In this document: one piece after another, positions 52,762 through 52,902 of the stretch | Position numbering within the stretch: the stretch's first letter is position 1 | Layout: every line of letters begins with the position of its first letter | Assembly (NCBI GenBank): GCA_035498175.1 | Contig: DATKAJ010000013.1 | Span: 1 to 52,902 of the forward strand | Direction of reading: 5' to 3' | From: JALORV01 sp035498175 | GTDB taxonomy: Bacteria > Pseudomonadota > Gammaproteobacteria > Burkholderiales > Burkholderiaceae_F | DNA: 52,902 nucleotides | The notes under the pieces: model-generated | What the model saw: only the letters and a program-made list of their open reading frames with translations | Told to the model about the DNA's origin: nothing | Databases searched by the model: none | Position numbers and translations under genes: made by a program

Positions 52762-52902
52762 ATGGCCAAGGGCAAATTTGAGCGTACGAAGCCGCATGTG
52801 AATGTCGGGACGATAGGGCATGTGGATCATGGCAAGACCACTTTGACGGCGGCGATCACGCTGGTGTTGTCGCAGAAGTTTGGTGGGGAGGCCAAGGCGT
52901 AC
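52762..52902 (+). CDS. tuf: Elongation factor Tu, 5' end
   Basis: This is the first 47 codons of EF-Tu, cut by the window edge. GHVDHGKT is the P-loop; AKGKFERTKPHVNVG is the universal start. AGGGAG precedes the ATG by about 6 bases. Codon choice is odd for a highly expressed gene in GC-rich DNA: CAT, AAT, ATA, TTG and TTT are used where GC-ending codons are expected. Confidence 0.97.
   Translation, partial: MAKGKFERTKPHVNVGTIGHVDHGKTTLTAAITLVLSQKFGGEAKAY

Overview
The window is GC-rich, densely coded chromosomal DNA from a betaproteobacterium, most likely a member of or close to the Burkholderiales. This rests on family-level recognition of the proteins and on gene order: argS-SPOR protein-dsbA-SDR, a PhaM-type granule regulator, gspC facing away from gspG in a large type II secretion cluster, and tRNA-Tyr/Gly/Thr leading into tuf. 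No insertion sequence, prophage, integrase or CRISPR array was seen. Most of the window is core housekeeping DNA, so the interest lies in small or modified genes.

Layout, left to right. (1) 1-5.5 kb: a DUF4870-like membrane protein, recQ, a LiuR-type MerR regulator facing an MBL-fold hydrolase across a clear dyad operator, metC and a small zinc-ribbon membrane protein. A second copy of the operator dyad lies at the extreme left edge and points out of the window. (2) 5.7-8.3 kb: small accessory genes. They include a 52-residue protein with 12 cysteines that resembles a metallothionein, a phosphatase-like protein whose start overlaps it, a thioesterase, a GFA-type zinc protein, and a Tat lipoprotein with three HxH motifs. 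(3) 8.4-12.3 kb: argS, SPOR protein, dsbA and SDR on the minus strand. (4) 12.5-24 kb: a Met-rich secreted protein, a glyoxalase-like protein, oligopeptidase B, a spermidine-synthase-like protein, an asparaginase, FolE2, a glutathione peroxidase, an SDR, an MFS transporter, PhaM and an FAH-family hydrolase. (5) 24-35 kb: a DUF3108 protein, a fused indolepyruvate ferredoxin oxidoreductase, a second DUF4870-like protein, an M3 oligopeptidase, a di-haem cytochrome c peroxidase, an aminotransferase and arginase.

(6) 35.1-47.5 kb: a type II secretion cluster. gspG-H-I-J-K-L-M-N-D-E-F run leftward, largely with overlapping stop/start codons, and gspC runs rightward. The secretin GspD is unusual: after the secretin domain it has a Pro/Ala/Ser/Thr-rich tail of about 235 residues and then a C-terminal SPOR-like domain. 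No prepilin peptidase (gspO) is present. (7) 47.6-52 kb: an exported protein with four EF-hand loops, followed by a strong intrinsic terminator; a small membrane protein; a LytS-type histidine kinase whose extracytoplasmic part carries four copies of a short D-x-x-G repeat; its LytTR response regulator; and a GNAT acetyltransferase. (8) 52.25 kb to the end: a near-consensus promoter, tRNA-Tyr, tRNA-Gly, tRNA-Thr and the first 47 codons of tuf.

What is seen directly: reading frames, motifs, dyads, overlaps and hairpins. What is inferred: metal binding by the Cys-rich and His-rich proteins, LiuR control of the two dyads, the role of the SPOR tail, and most start codons other than those with a clear Shine-Dalgarno. 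No similarity search was possible, so novelty claims are provisional.
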